This document shows, piece by piece, positions 43,301-49,565 of a stretch of DNA of 64,000 nucleotides (position 1 is its first letter; every line of letters begins with the position of its first letter). The stretch spans positions 23,347,990-23,411,989 of the forward strand of contig OX421499.1 of the NCBI GenBank assembly GCA_949126835.1. Reading direction: 5' to 3'. This DNA comes from Anisus vortex (lineage: Eukaryota; Mollusca; Gastropoda; Planorbidae). The translations under genes were made by a program, and so were the position numbers. The notes beneath the pieces were generated by a model. The model did no database searches and had not been told where the DNA came from. It saw only the letters and a list, made by a program, of their open reading frames with translations.

Positions 43301-43553
43301 ATAAGCTTGGCGGCGCGTCCCTCGATGAACATGCCGCTCAGCTTGCTCTCCAATGTTGTAGTGACCGTCAACCTGGGCGTTTTGCTGGGTTCCCGGATGA
43401 AGACGGCGTTCAACTGTGTCCCGTTCTCCAGGATTTGCTTGATGTAAACGATGTTCTCCGTAGTGTCCGGTATCGTCCAAGACACGTCCGCTTCCTTGCC
43501 GGCGCAGCCGTACACATAGTTCGTGACCATATTTTGGTCCTGGCAACGGGCAG
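24709..43553 (-). CDS. Gene B: membrane IgSF protein, V-like + 4 split Ig domains + TM + tail
   Basis: Inverted paralogue of gene A. Exons in transcript order: 43553-43203 (V-like), 39940-39768, 36314-36161, 34888-34732, 34111-33975, 31165-31042, 29265-29063, 28018-27874, 26530-26337, 25872-25675, 24800-24709. They splice into one open frame of about 641 codons plus TAA. A signal-peptide exon must lie upstream (above 43.6 kb) and was not found. Predicted cell-surface protein with five Ig-type domains and a 30-residue tail. The ligand is unknown; adhesion, self/non-self recognition and immune receptor roles are all possible. Introns carry minisatellites, SINEs and MITEs. Confidence 0.82.
25675..25872 (-). 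CDS. Gene B exon: stalk and transmembrane helix
   Basis: Counterpart of gene A 16438-16632 with one extra codon (198 against 195 nt). It encodes a basic stalk ([17 protein letters not shown]), the helix [20 protein letters not shown] and YILKKKS. The acceptor TTTCTGCAG and donor GTACAC match gene A. Confidence 0.88.
26045..26310 (-). repeat. tRNA-derived SINE, family 1, older copy (gene B)
   Basis: Inverted counterpart of 16045-16290, immediately downstream of the Ig 4b donor on the minus strand. Confidence 0.8.
26337..26530 (-). CDS. Gene B exon: second half of Ig-like domain 4
   Basis: Counterpart of gene A 15836-16029, 194 nt in both. It encodes [19 protein letters not shown] and [20 protein letters not shown]. 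The F-strand cysteine is absent here too. The donor is GTGAGT, stronger than gene A's GTTAGT. Confidence 0.88.
26735..27288. mobile_element. ~550-bp nonautonomous insertion splitting a SINE in gene B
   Basis: Sequence rich in AATCATGATTC / AAGAATCACG motifs, absent from gene A. It separates the 3' part of the family 1 SINE (26650-26735) from its head (27285-27370). Probably a MITE; the ends are not clearly resolved. Confidence 0.6.
27285..27370 (-). repeat. Head part of split family 1 SINE in gene B
   Basis: On the minus strand it holds the B-box GGGCTCGAATCCTGG and GAAGGATAGGATTAG, matching 15515-15775. Its distal part is at 26650-26735. Confidence 0.7.
27874..28018 (-). CDS. Gene B exon: first half of Ig-like domain 4
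   Basis: Counterpart of gene A 14319-14463, 145 nt in both. The translation [18 protein letters not shown] continues with [16 protein letters not shown], and again lacks a B-strand cysteine. Splice sites are the same as in gene A. Confidence 0.85.
29063..29265 (-). CDS. Gene B exon: second half of Ig domain 3
   Basis: Counterpart of gene A 12529-12731, 203 nt in both. It encodes [34 protein letters not shown] and [11 protein letters not shown]. The donor GTAAGTTGATGC is present once; the 53-bp expansion of gene A is absent here, so that array arose in A after the duplication or collapsed in B. Confidence 0.87.
29308..29402. mobile_element. Short MITE with GGGGCCGTC terminal inverted repeats (arm B)
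   Basis: Ends AGGGGCCGTCCATATAGTACG and, inverted, AGGGGCCGTACATAAACTTAT. Same position relative to the Ig 3b exon as in gene A, so it predates the duplication. Confidence 0.7.
29465..29660 (-). repeat. Second tRNA-derived SINE family (arm B)
   Basis: Inverted counterpart of 12085-12300, with the B-box reading GGGTTCGACCCC on the minus strand. Confidence 0.7.
29757..29935 (-). repeat. SINE-like element, tRNA-type head (arm B)
   Basis: Inverted counterpart of 11815-12030, with GGATTTGAA... head remnants and CCAGCTCTGACAGGAAACTGA. Degenerate. Confidence 0.6.
30850..31010 (-). repeat. 17-bp array after Ig 3a donor (gene B)
   Basis: About nine units of the AGATGGCCTTAAAGTTT type, near-perfect, just downstream of the donor at 31041 on the minus strand. 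Diverged relatives (GTTTAGAAG, AAAATG) run on to about 30150. Confidence 0.88.
31042..31165 (-). CDS. Gene B exon: first half of Ig domain 3
   Basis: Counterpart of gene A 10974-11097, same length and splice sites. The translation keeps [18 protein letters not shown], with [15 protein letters not shown] in place of gene A's EVKCTTEAVPYPTIT. Just downstream of its donor lies an array of 17-bp units (30850-31010), and upstream lie an AT microsatellite and the 19/21-bp minisatellite. Confidence 0.84.
31190..31365. repeat. AT microsatellite
   Basis: Two long (AT)n runs separated by a short spacer, then GATA-type repeats, between the Ig 3a exon of gene B and its minisatellite. Gene A has only a few TA units at the matching place (10925-10934). 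Confidence 0.95.
31374..33610 (-). repeat. 21-bp and 19-bp minisatellite in gene B intron
   Basis: Counterpart of 9498-10852 but longer (2.2 kb). Positions ~31374-32201 have a 21-bp unit (AGACAGAGAAAGTAACAAACC on the plus strand less one base). Positions ~32202-33610 have the 19-bp unit AGACAGAGAGAAATAAACC. The 2-bp unit-length change separates the two halves sharply. Confidence 0.94.
33975..34111 (-). CDS. Gene B exon: second half of Ig domain 2
   Basis: Counterpart of gene A 3587-3723, 137 nt in both. It encodes [20 protein letters not shown] then [19 protein letters not shown], with the F-strand cysteine in place. The intron after it has the empty site for retrotransposon RT-A: a single TCAC where gene A has the element between two copies. 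Confidence 0.87.
34732..34888 (-). CDS. Gene B exon: first half of Ig domain 2 (cysteine-rich)
   Basis: Counterpart of gene A 2846-3002, with the same length and the same splice sites (CACAG, GTCAGT). It encodes [16 protein letters not shown] and [17 protein letters not shown]. The four cysteines are conserved while their neighbours differ. By eye about seven residue changes against about four silent changes separate it from gene A. Confidence 0.86.
36161..36314 (-). CDS. Gene B exon: second half of Ig domain 1
   Basis: Counterpart of gene A 1519-1672. The acceptor is CACAG above 36314. The donor is GTAGGC, weaker than gene A's GTAAGC. It encodes [34 protein letters not shown] and [13 protein letters not shown]. 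There are many amino-acid differences from gene A over about 50 residues. Phase 1 out. Confidence 0.74.
36545..37690 (-). pseudogene. Degenerate LINE reverse-transcriptase 3' fragment (arm B)
   Basis: Inverted counterpart of 327-1290. Frames include [38 protein letters not shown] and an [17 protein letters not shown] 3' end, broken by frameshifts. It lies in the intron between the two exons of Ig domain 1 of gene B, transcribed in the same direction as the gene. Confidence 0.78.
37808..38068 (+). repeat. tRNA-derived SINE, family 1, recent insertion
   Basis: 261 bp with promoter boxes at GCGCGTTCGACTGG and GGGTTCTAATCCTGG, ending CGACGGGTACTTTACTGCTTT less one base. A perfect 12-bp target duplication ACTATGGGAAAC flanks it (37796-37807, 38069-38080). 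The inverted arm (214-225) has one copy, the empty site. Confidence 0.92.
38500..39055. mobile_element. Second copy of the GCGTTTGCAAT nonautonomous DNA transposon
   Basis: Same blocks and right end as 17322-17882, but with about 210 bp present in the middle (38655-38865) that the first copy lacks, and a shorter following part. The left end is degenerate. Located in the gene B intron between the two Ig 1 exons. Confidence 0.7.
39195..39760 (-). repeat. 22/44-bp ACAAATGCC array next to gene B Ig 1a donor
   Basis: Irregular units of the type CATACACATGCCGTACAAATG and ATGTAAAATACATTTCATAC. It begins about 10-20 bp past the splice donor below 39768, on its intron side. Small open frames on the plus strand are artefacts. 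Confidence 0.88.
39768..39940 (-). CDS. Gene B exon: first half of Ig domain 1
   Basis: The acceptor TTCCTTCCAG lies just above 39940 (phase 1); the likely donor is AAG/GTCTGA just below 39768 (phase 0). It encodes [17 protein letters not shown], then [17 protein letters not shown] (B-strand cysteine) and [10 protein letters not shown]. The V exon's final G completes a glycine codon with this exon. A 22/44-bp minisatellite starts within about 20 bp of the donor. The 3' boundary is less certain than the others. The gene A counterpart is off-window. Confidence 0.7.
40205..40800. other. Unassigned intron sequence of gene B
   Basis: Contains a run of C (40383-40402) that may be an assembly or sequencing weak point, and a 69-codon open frame (40562-40771) I do not recognise. 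Nothing else supported. Confidence 0.5.
40915..42295. repeat. ~43-bp array with CAGCTG cores
   Basis: Alternating half-units AATACACGTACAGCTGTGAAG and AAATACGTGTACAGCTGTGG are repeated for 1.4 kb between the V and Ig 1a exons of gene B. Most half-units contain the palindrome CAGCTG, giving roughly 55-60 sites. The 60-200-codon frames on both strands are repeat artefacts. Confidence 0.95.
42453..43160. repeat. 26-bp array downstream of gene B V-exon donor, ~27 copies
   Basis: The near-perfect unit is ACATAACTTAAGTAAACTTT plus AAATTG. It starts about 40 bp past the V-exon donor (43202, minus strand). Very high identity implies recent expansion or homogenisation. Confidence 0.96.
43203..43553 (-). 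CDS. Gene B exon: single-exon V-like Ig domain
   Basis: The acceptor TTTTTCTCAG lies just above 43553 and the donor GTGAGAG just below 43203; phase 1-1, 351 nt. The translation includes [32 protein letters not shown] and [11 protein letters not shown], the D-x-G-x-Y-x-C signature of a V-type domain, ending [10 protein letters not shown] cysteine eleven residues after the F-strand cysteine (C-x10-C) is shared with gene C. The expected B-strand position has no cysteine (VSWTI). ENGT is a possible N-glycosylation site. Confidence 0.88.
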
Positions 43554-43587
43554 CTGAGAAAAAGTTTTACGGAACAGGGATGTAAAA

Positions 43588-43802
43588 CAACAACACGCAC
43601 ACAAAGACAACAATACACTGTTTCAACACACACACGCAAAGACAACAATACACTGTTTCAACACACACACGCAAAGACAACAATACACTGTTTCAACACA
43701 CACACGCAAAGACAACAATACACTGTTTCAACACACACACGCCAAGACAACAATACACTGTTTCAACATACACACACAAAGACAACAATACACTGTTTCA
43801 AC
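43588..43802. repeat. 35-bp array upstream of gene B V exon
   Basis: About six copies of a unit containing CACACACGCAAAGACAACAA then TACACTGTTTCAA. Two further copies in the same orientation lie at 54450-54535. Confidence 0.93.
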
Positions 43803-44087
43803 CACTGATCTATAAAAAGAATGGAATAGGCGCGGAAGTAGAATTATTGATGCAAGCTTCCGCCATTGTTGTGAACAATCCTGATATATATAAATAGCAA
43901 TATTTACATTATCTTTATACATTTTTCTCAAATAATGACATTAAGATATTATTCATTTCAATACAAATATATCATTCAATAAAATTCCACACTGTGTTGT
44001 CTAATTTATATTTAAGCCTTTTAATTTAATTGATGAGCCTAATTAATATCCTTTGAATTATCATTTATCAATATTGTCACTAAAATA

Positions 44088-44402
44088 AATAAGGGAAGTT
44101 GGCAACACCAACAAACACAGGGGAGGTCAGCACGGTGACCAATGGAGAGTGTTTATCGAGCGGTCAAGGAGGGATTGTTTTAGTGTAGTGTGTAAGATCG
44201 TTGGAGAGATCTGAAGTATGGTGTTGAAAAAGCAGTTGATGTTGAGAGAAGGCGAAAGGAAATGTGCTGAAGATATATCCTGATATATGAACACTGTATG
44301 TATTGTTAATTATTAAATTGCTTGTGGAAAGGAGACTTGTTGGAGTTATTCATTTGTCTTAAGGAGAGAAGGAAAGTCGGCACGTTAGTAATACAACGTC
44401 TA
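44088..44402 (+). repeat. Dispersed repeat, possible solo LTR (copy 1)
   Basis: Starts AAGTTGGCAACACCAACAAA and ends GAAGGAAAGTCGGCACG. It shares start, end and internal blocks (GTCAGCACGG, TATTAAAT(T/C)GCTTG) with 59690-60106 in the same orientation. The identity of the element is not established. Confidence 0.5.
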
Positions 44403-46533
44403 TAATTATGTCGCATTTGTCATGACAAGATCGCTAACAAAAGTGACAGTGACAAATATGATTTATTCAAAAAGTAATTGAACATTAAAAAGCCGATTAT
44501 AGGTTAATCATTTTAACCGATGTATTCCAACATATGAAGTGACCATCTCCTTCTGAAGTCTGAACAAGAATTTAATGTGAATTAAAAAAAATAAAAAATA
44601 AACACGAATTCTGACTTGCAACAAACGGAATCTTATATCTTATCTTCTTCTTATCTTATACATTACAGACGCTCCTTCTATAAAGAATATTATTGCGTCC
44701 TACGCTCATCCGTGGTCCGAGTCTAGTCTTGCATTTTTATTAATGTTTTAAATGATGTTAAGTTACTGGTTTTCCTGGTTTGTTCGGGCAACCCATTCCA
44801 TGCCCGAATGCCACTCGGGAAGAAATCTAAAAGAAATAGGTACTTATACAATGTGTCAATAACTAGAAATTGAAACAAAATAGTTTTCTTTCGTCGGCAT
44901 CATACCGTCTCGACTGACGATGTTATATCACTGTAGGTTGGGGTTGCATTTCTTCATTTGGCTGGCCAGACCGATCATGGAATGCACATTTTGTGCACGT
45001 ATTTTGATTTTTTTTGTTCCTTCCTTCCTTCCTTAGTCTTCATAAGGCCTCAACAATACTCTACAATGCCTTGCTCTTGACCTACATTTCTGCTTCTGTT
45101 AGCCTTTTCTTCTCCATGTTTCAAGTGGTTTTCCCTAATGCCAATATCCAGTAAAAGCAGAGAACTTGAGCCATATCTGTATACAATGAATTGGTGCGAT
45201 TTAATCACTTCTGTACCCATGAACCTCAAAGCTCGCAAACCACCCATACAATCCCATTTAGGAACGTTCCATTTGTGTCTAAGTAAATCCGTAATGAAAC
45301 AGGGTGCCGTGAACAGCAAAGGGTAACATTTTTGGTCATATGTATATGTATTTGGTATTTAACTACATTTATACCATTTATTTATCAGTTGAAAGGATGT
45401 AGAAATATTTGTATAAAACGAATAATGTTTAATTCTTAAATTTTTTTTAATCAGTTTTTTTTTAAACTATTTTTGGTGGTCACAAGAAGGGATAACTTTT
45501 TGTACCAATTTTTAAGTGATGTGGAACATGCATATATTCATCTTGCATTTAAGTCACTAATATCCCTCAAAACGTACAGTTTTCATTGTTTCTACATGAT
45601 TAAGGAATATATAAGCTTTGTTTGCCTTTGTGTTTACATTCATTCATTATATTTACAAAAGGCTAATAAGTTGCCGTCAATTATTTTTTAAAGTCATTTT
45701 GGGTCGCCTTTAGTTTTAACACGGTTGCGTTCCTCACTATCAAAAACATGATCCTGTGAATTTTCATCGCAATCCGTGATAGCACAACGATTTTATTGAT
45801 TGCGCTAGTTTAATACTAATGTATTTATACATTAATTTCTCTGTTACCATTGTTGACATTCTGAAATGAATTACACTACAAGTAATTTAACAGCTTAAAA
45901 ATATTTTTTTATGAATATTAAGCATTGAAATATTTATAAGAACCATATAAAATATTTTTCACCTTTTTACGCATATGTTTTGAAACATTAAGTGTTTAAG
46001 TAGATCTAGGCCTGATGGAAAAATTATATTATTGATCGGTATAGACAAAAATTGTTTTTCATATTTTACTTACTAATATTTAACAAAATAGTATTTTCAC
46101 AAAATAAATCTCAATCAACTTTATAATCTTAAAATATTTATCATTAAAATATAAGCTGTGAAAATTTCATTGAATTACTTTCAAAGTTATGAGTATTATA
46201 GTGTAAATATTGAATTGACATTTTTGGACACAAATTTAAAAATTAACTACAATTATGTTATATAAGGGGTTGTTTTAGCTCATAACTTTTTTTTCTAGTG
46301 AAGATATCTTTGCAAACTTGGTATCATTGGAAAGTTGGTGACATGCTCTACCTAATAGATAGACTTTTAATTGCATAGATGAAGTTAATTTTTTTTTCAA
46401 AGTGCCTACATGAAATGTGTATCCCATTTTTCTTTATTTTGCACAAGCTATTCGGTTGCATCCCAATACAGAAAATGTCGGCATTTCTTAGTGTAAGAGC
46501 TTTTAAAATGTTTAAGACACCTTTCAGTAATAA
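44403..46533. other. Intergenic, mostly unassigned
   Basis: Contains a hAT-like fragment (44640-44760) and a block at 44770-44830 (CATTCCATGCCCGAATGCCA) that looks like degenerate transposon coding sequence. The frames around 45050-45330 are not recognisable. No signal-peptide exon for gene B could be identified. Confidence 0.5.
44640..44760 (+). pseudogene. hAT-type transposase fragment
   Basis: Matches, inverted, the 3' part of 57970-58270 (ACGCTCCTTCTATAAAGA, GCGTCCTACGCT). The frame reads DAPSIKNIIASYAHPW. Too short to define an element. Confidence 0.55.
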
Positions 46534-46537
46534 GATC

Positions 46538-47212
46538 TGTCATGTATATTGTTTTTCCAAGAATTGGAACACGCAATGTTTATTCCCCTCTCTCTCTCTT
46601 TTCTTACTACACACAATATTAGGACGTTTAGTAGGAAAACAAAAGGTTCTAGGTAATGCTGGGATTCTGTGTTGATCTCAAATTCTCAGGGTCTGGGAAC
46701 GACTCATTATTTAATAGGGGAAGTTCCTATCGTTTTGTTATGAGTTTTGTAATGATACCATGATTTTCACCCCTACTGGTAGTGGGTCTGTCCCTTGCAC
46801 CACTCGGATTTAATTTAATGATTTGTTTTGTCTGAAAGACAGAGAGTTTCAAAATATGTTCCTTTGAGAACGTTTGTGTTTGCACTATTTTATTCTAACT
46901 GTACATAATAGATATATTGTATATATTGAACATACCACCTTAAATAAACTATCAACAACAGTTACACTGAAGCTTCCTTGTCAAGTTACTATTCTATTGT
47001 GTTGTATACATTACTATAAGATGTATCTACTACTATAATGTACAAGAGAGGAAATGTTGGAATACAAATACTGAATTTGTGCCCAGGACTATAAGAAGAG
47101 TTCATGTAATACTGAAACATAAATACTAATAATTAAAGTCTCCCCTAGGACTAACGAGAATTATCAGCAAGATCTACACAGCTCTGGCCACAAGGGGATT
47201 GTGGACGTAACA
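46538..47212 (+). repeat. RT-B 5' LTR
   Basis: 675 bp, starting TGTCATG and ending GTAACA, preceded by the GATC target duplication. AATAAA occurs inside it (near 46943). Confidence 0.93.
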
Positions 47213-47388
47213 AAATTTGGTGGTCTCGCCCGGTATATTTGAGTTCTACTTTTCCTGACCTAGGATTAACAAAATTTAGTGGTCTCGTTCGATATATTTG
47301 AGTTCTACTTTTCCTGATCTAGGATTGGAAAAAATTTGTTGATCTCGTCTGGAAAATTTGAGTTATATTTTTCCTGACCTAGAAATAT
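47212..47388 (+). repeat. RT-B leader: primer-binding-site unit present three times
   Basis: Three tandem units of about 59 bp start at 47212, 47271 and 47331. Unit 1 carries the PBS-like sequence TGGTGGTCTCGCCCGGTAT (47218-47236) immediately after the LTR; units 2 and 3 carry diverged versions (TTAGTGGTCTCGTTCG, TTGTTGATCTCGTCTGG). I could not assign the tRNA. Each unit then repeats TTGAGTT(C/A)TA(C/T)TTTTCCTGA. Confidence 0.85.
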
Positions 47389-47630
47389 TTTGTGACATTA
47401 GTAGTACTGAGAGCGGCATATTTGTGTTTCGTTTTCTAGGACTGTGAAACTATTCTTTTTTAAAAAGAGGAGAGAACTGGTTTGCGCATTTATTCCTTGG
47501 GAAGTGTGAAGATTCCACGAAGTGTAATATTATATTGTGCAAATTTCTGGACAAATCGTAAGTTGGAACTTTATATTTTATTATACAATATATACTACTC
47601 TACTATCACAAATATTTCGAACGCTATACT

Positions 47631-49550
47631 ATGGCTTCGAATATATCAAGTGAGGAACTTAATGCCATGTCATTTGCTGAACTAAAAGAATTAGCTGAGT
47701 CCTTTGGGATTGAGGCAGGGTTGAGTGAAAACCTAAAATTCCAATTAGCTATGAAGAGAATGGAATTGGAAAGAATGAGGATAGAAACTGAAAGAGAAAA
47801 TGAAAGAATTAGGATTGAAAGCAGAGAAAGGATAGAGATGGCACGCATGAACAGACCTGACTATCATAGGGACAGCAATGGTATGGATATTAGCGCAATG
47901 AAGCAACACTTGCCTATATTCAGAGAAGAAGATGTTCAAGATTTCTTTTTGCTTTTTGAGAGGATAGCTGTAGATTATCAGTTCCCTGATGATAAGATGG
48001 CTTTATTGTTAAGGTCAACTCTCAACAAAGGAAAAGCATTGGACGTAGTGTTGAGTTTAACACCCGAGGAAATAAATGACTATGAAGTAATCAAAGATAG
48101 GGTGCTCAAAAGTTATTCCCTGACACCAGAAAAATATAGAAAGCTATTTAGAGACAGAAAGAAGGCATATGATCAAACTCATGTAGACTTTTTGAGACAT
48201 AAGGAGAAAATGTTAGAACAGTGGCTAAGGTCACAGAATGTAAGTGAGTTTGATAAACTCAAGAACCTAATATTTTTTGAGGAATTCAATGATTGTATTC
48301 GAGTGGATATTAAAATCCACATCTCAGACCGAGGGGTTGAAGATGTGCATGAAGCTGCTAGATTGGCAGATAACTATGCCATAATTCACGCCAGCATAAA
48401 GCTATATTATGCTGACAAACCCAAAGTGCACAAACCAGAGCCCAAGGAGGCTAGTAAACCAAAAGAGACAAGTGAAAACAATAATAAGAACAGTGGTGTA
48501 AATAATAATAGTAACTTAGTTCATTTCAGGAAGCAGACAGATGTAAATAAAGCAAAGGTGGTATGTTTCAATTGCAAGAAAGAGGGCCACATGAAGAAAG
48601 ATTGTTGGATCCTTACCAAGAGGCAAGGTGCTATTCTACACTGTGCCAGAGTGCAGAAAGACAGCAAGCAGACAGAAGAAGTGTGCAACACAGGGTCAAG
48701 AAACTCAAAAGAAATGCGGCCGGCATCGCCCATAGTTGTGGAGTCGATGGTTTTTGAGAACAGTCTATCTAAGGTAAAAGAGAATAGCTGTACTCAATCT
48801 ATTATGCTTTCAGAAGGCCGTGAGGAACAGATGGTTCCTGAAGTCCCGGAAGAGGACGACCTATCCGATTTTCGACCCTTTGTCTACGAGGGGACAGTGT
48901 CGACAGAAGTCGATGTACTCAGCAAGAAGAAAATACAGATATTACGTGACACGGGTTCTGCTGTCAGCGTGATCCTGGAGGGCAGTGTGCCGTTAACAGA
49001 TGCCCCCAGTACTGGTGAGTCTGTTGTGCTGAGAGGTGCTAGTATGGAGGCTGTGGAAGCTCCACTGCACAGAATAAAACTCGAGTCGGATATTTTTACA
49101 GGTAACATCGTAGTGGGAGTGTGGCGCGCACTACCCGTCAAAGGCGTTTCCATGATATTAGGAAATGACATTATGGGCGGCAGAGTCACTGTCGAGCCCA
49201 TGGTTAAAGTGTTGGAGACAAAGATGGCGGAGGACAAAAACCTACGTCCTGCCAATGAACGCCCAACATGTGCACTGACAAGAGCAATGCAGAAAAAGAA
49301 GTCGGTAAAGACTCCTGCTACGCCGTGTAGTGCAACGAAAGATGTGTTTGTCTGTTCTGAAGACACACATGCGAATGAAACAGTGATAACAGAAACACCT
49401 GACATCGATTTAAGTGCTACGTTCTTTGCTGAACTAACAACTGGTGATGCAACAGAGAACGATAACATTTTGTCACCAAAGCAGAAATTGGTGAAAGAAC
49501 AATTTAATGACGAAGTAATAATGCAACTCAGAATGAAAGCTGTTGATTAA
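47631..49550 (+). CDS. RT-B Gag-protease polyprotein
   Basis: 639 codons. A charged N-terminal coiled coil (ELERMRIETERENERIRIE) precedes a capsid region with a SCAN-like segment (YRKLFRDRKKAYDQTHVDF ... FEEFNDCIRVDIKIH, about 48130-48380). Then come a zinc knuckle CFNCKKEGHMKKDC (near 48568) and a protease with LRDTGSA (near 48945). It ends with TAA at 49548-49550. The pol frame continues in the same phase after that stop. Homologous throughout to RT-A's protein but without the 15-residue repeats. Confidence 0.9.
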   Translation: MASNISSEELNAMSFAELKELAESFGIEAGLSENLKFQLAMKRMELERMRIETERENERIRIESRERIEMARMNRPDYHRDSNGMDISAMKQHLPIFREEDVQDFFLLFERIAVDYQFPDDKMALLLRSTLNKGKALDVVLSLTPEEINDYEVIKDRVLKSYSLTPEKYRKLFRDRKKAYDQTHVDFLRHKEKMLEQWLRSQNVSEFDKLKNLIFFEEFNDCIRVDIKIHISDRGVEDVHEAARLADNYAIIHASIKLYYADKPKVHKPEPKEASKPKETSENNNKNSGVNNNSNLVHFRKQTDVNKAKVVCFNCKKEGHMKKDCWILTKRQGAILHCARVQKDSKQTEEVCNTGSRNSKEMRPASPIVVESMVFENSLSKVKENSCTQSIMLSEGREEQMVPEVPEEDDLSDFRPFVYEGTVSTEVDVLSKKKIQILRDTGSAVSVILEGSVPLTDAPSTGESVVLRGASMEAVEAPLHRIKLESDIFTGNIVVGVWRALPVKGVSMILGNDIMGGRVTVEPMVKVLETKMAEDKNLRPANERPTCALTRAMQKKKSVKTPATPCSATKDVFVCSEDTHANETVITETPDIDLSATFFAELTTGDATENDNILSPKQKLVKEQFNDEVIMQLRMKAVD

Positions 49551-49565
49551 AAGACTGCAGATGCA

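Noticed and set aside
43199..43648. 149-codon frame overlapping the V exon of gene B
   Set aside because: Alternate-frame shadow. The V-domain motif and the splice phases support the other frame.
48884..49468. 194-codon minus-strand frame
   Set aside because: Antisense shadow of the RT-B Gag-protease frame.
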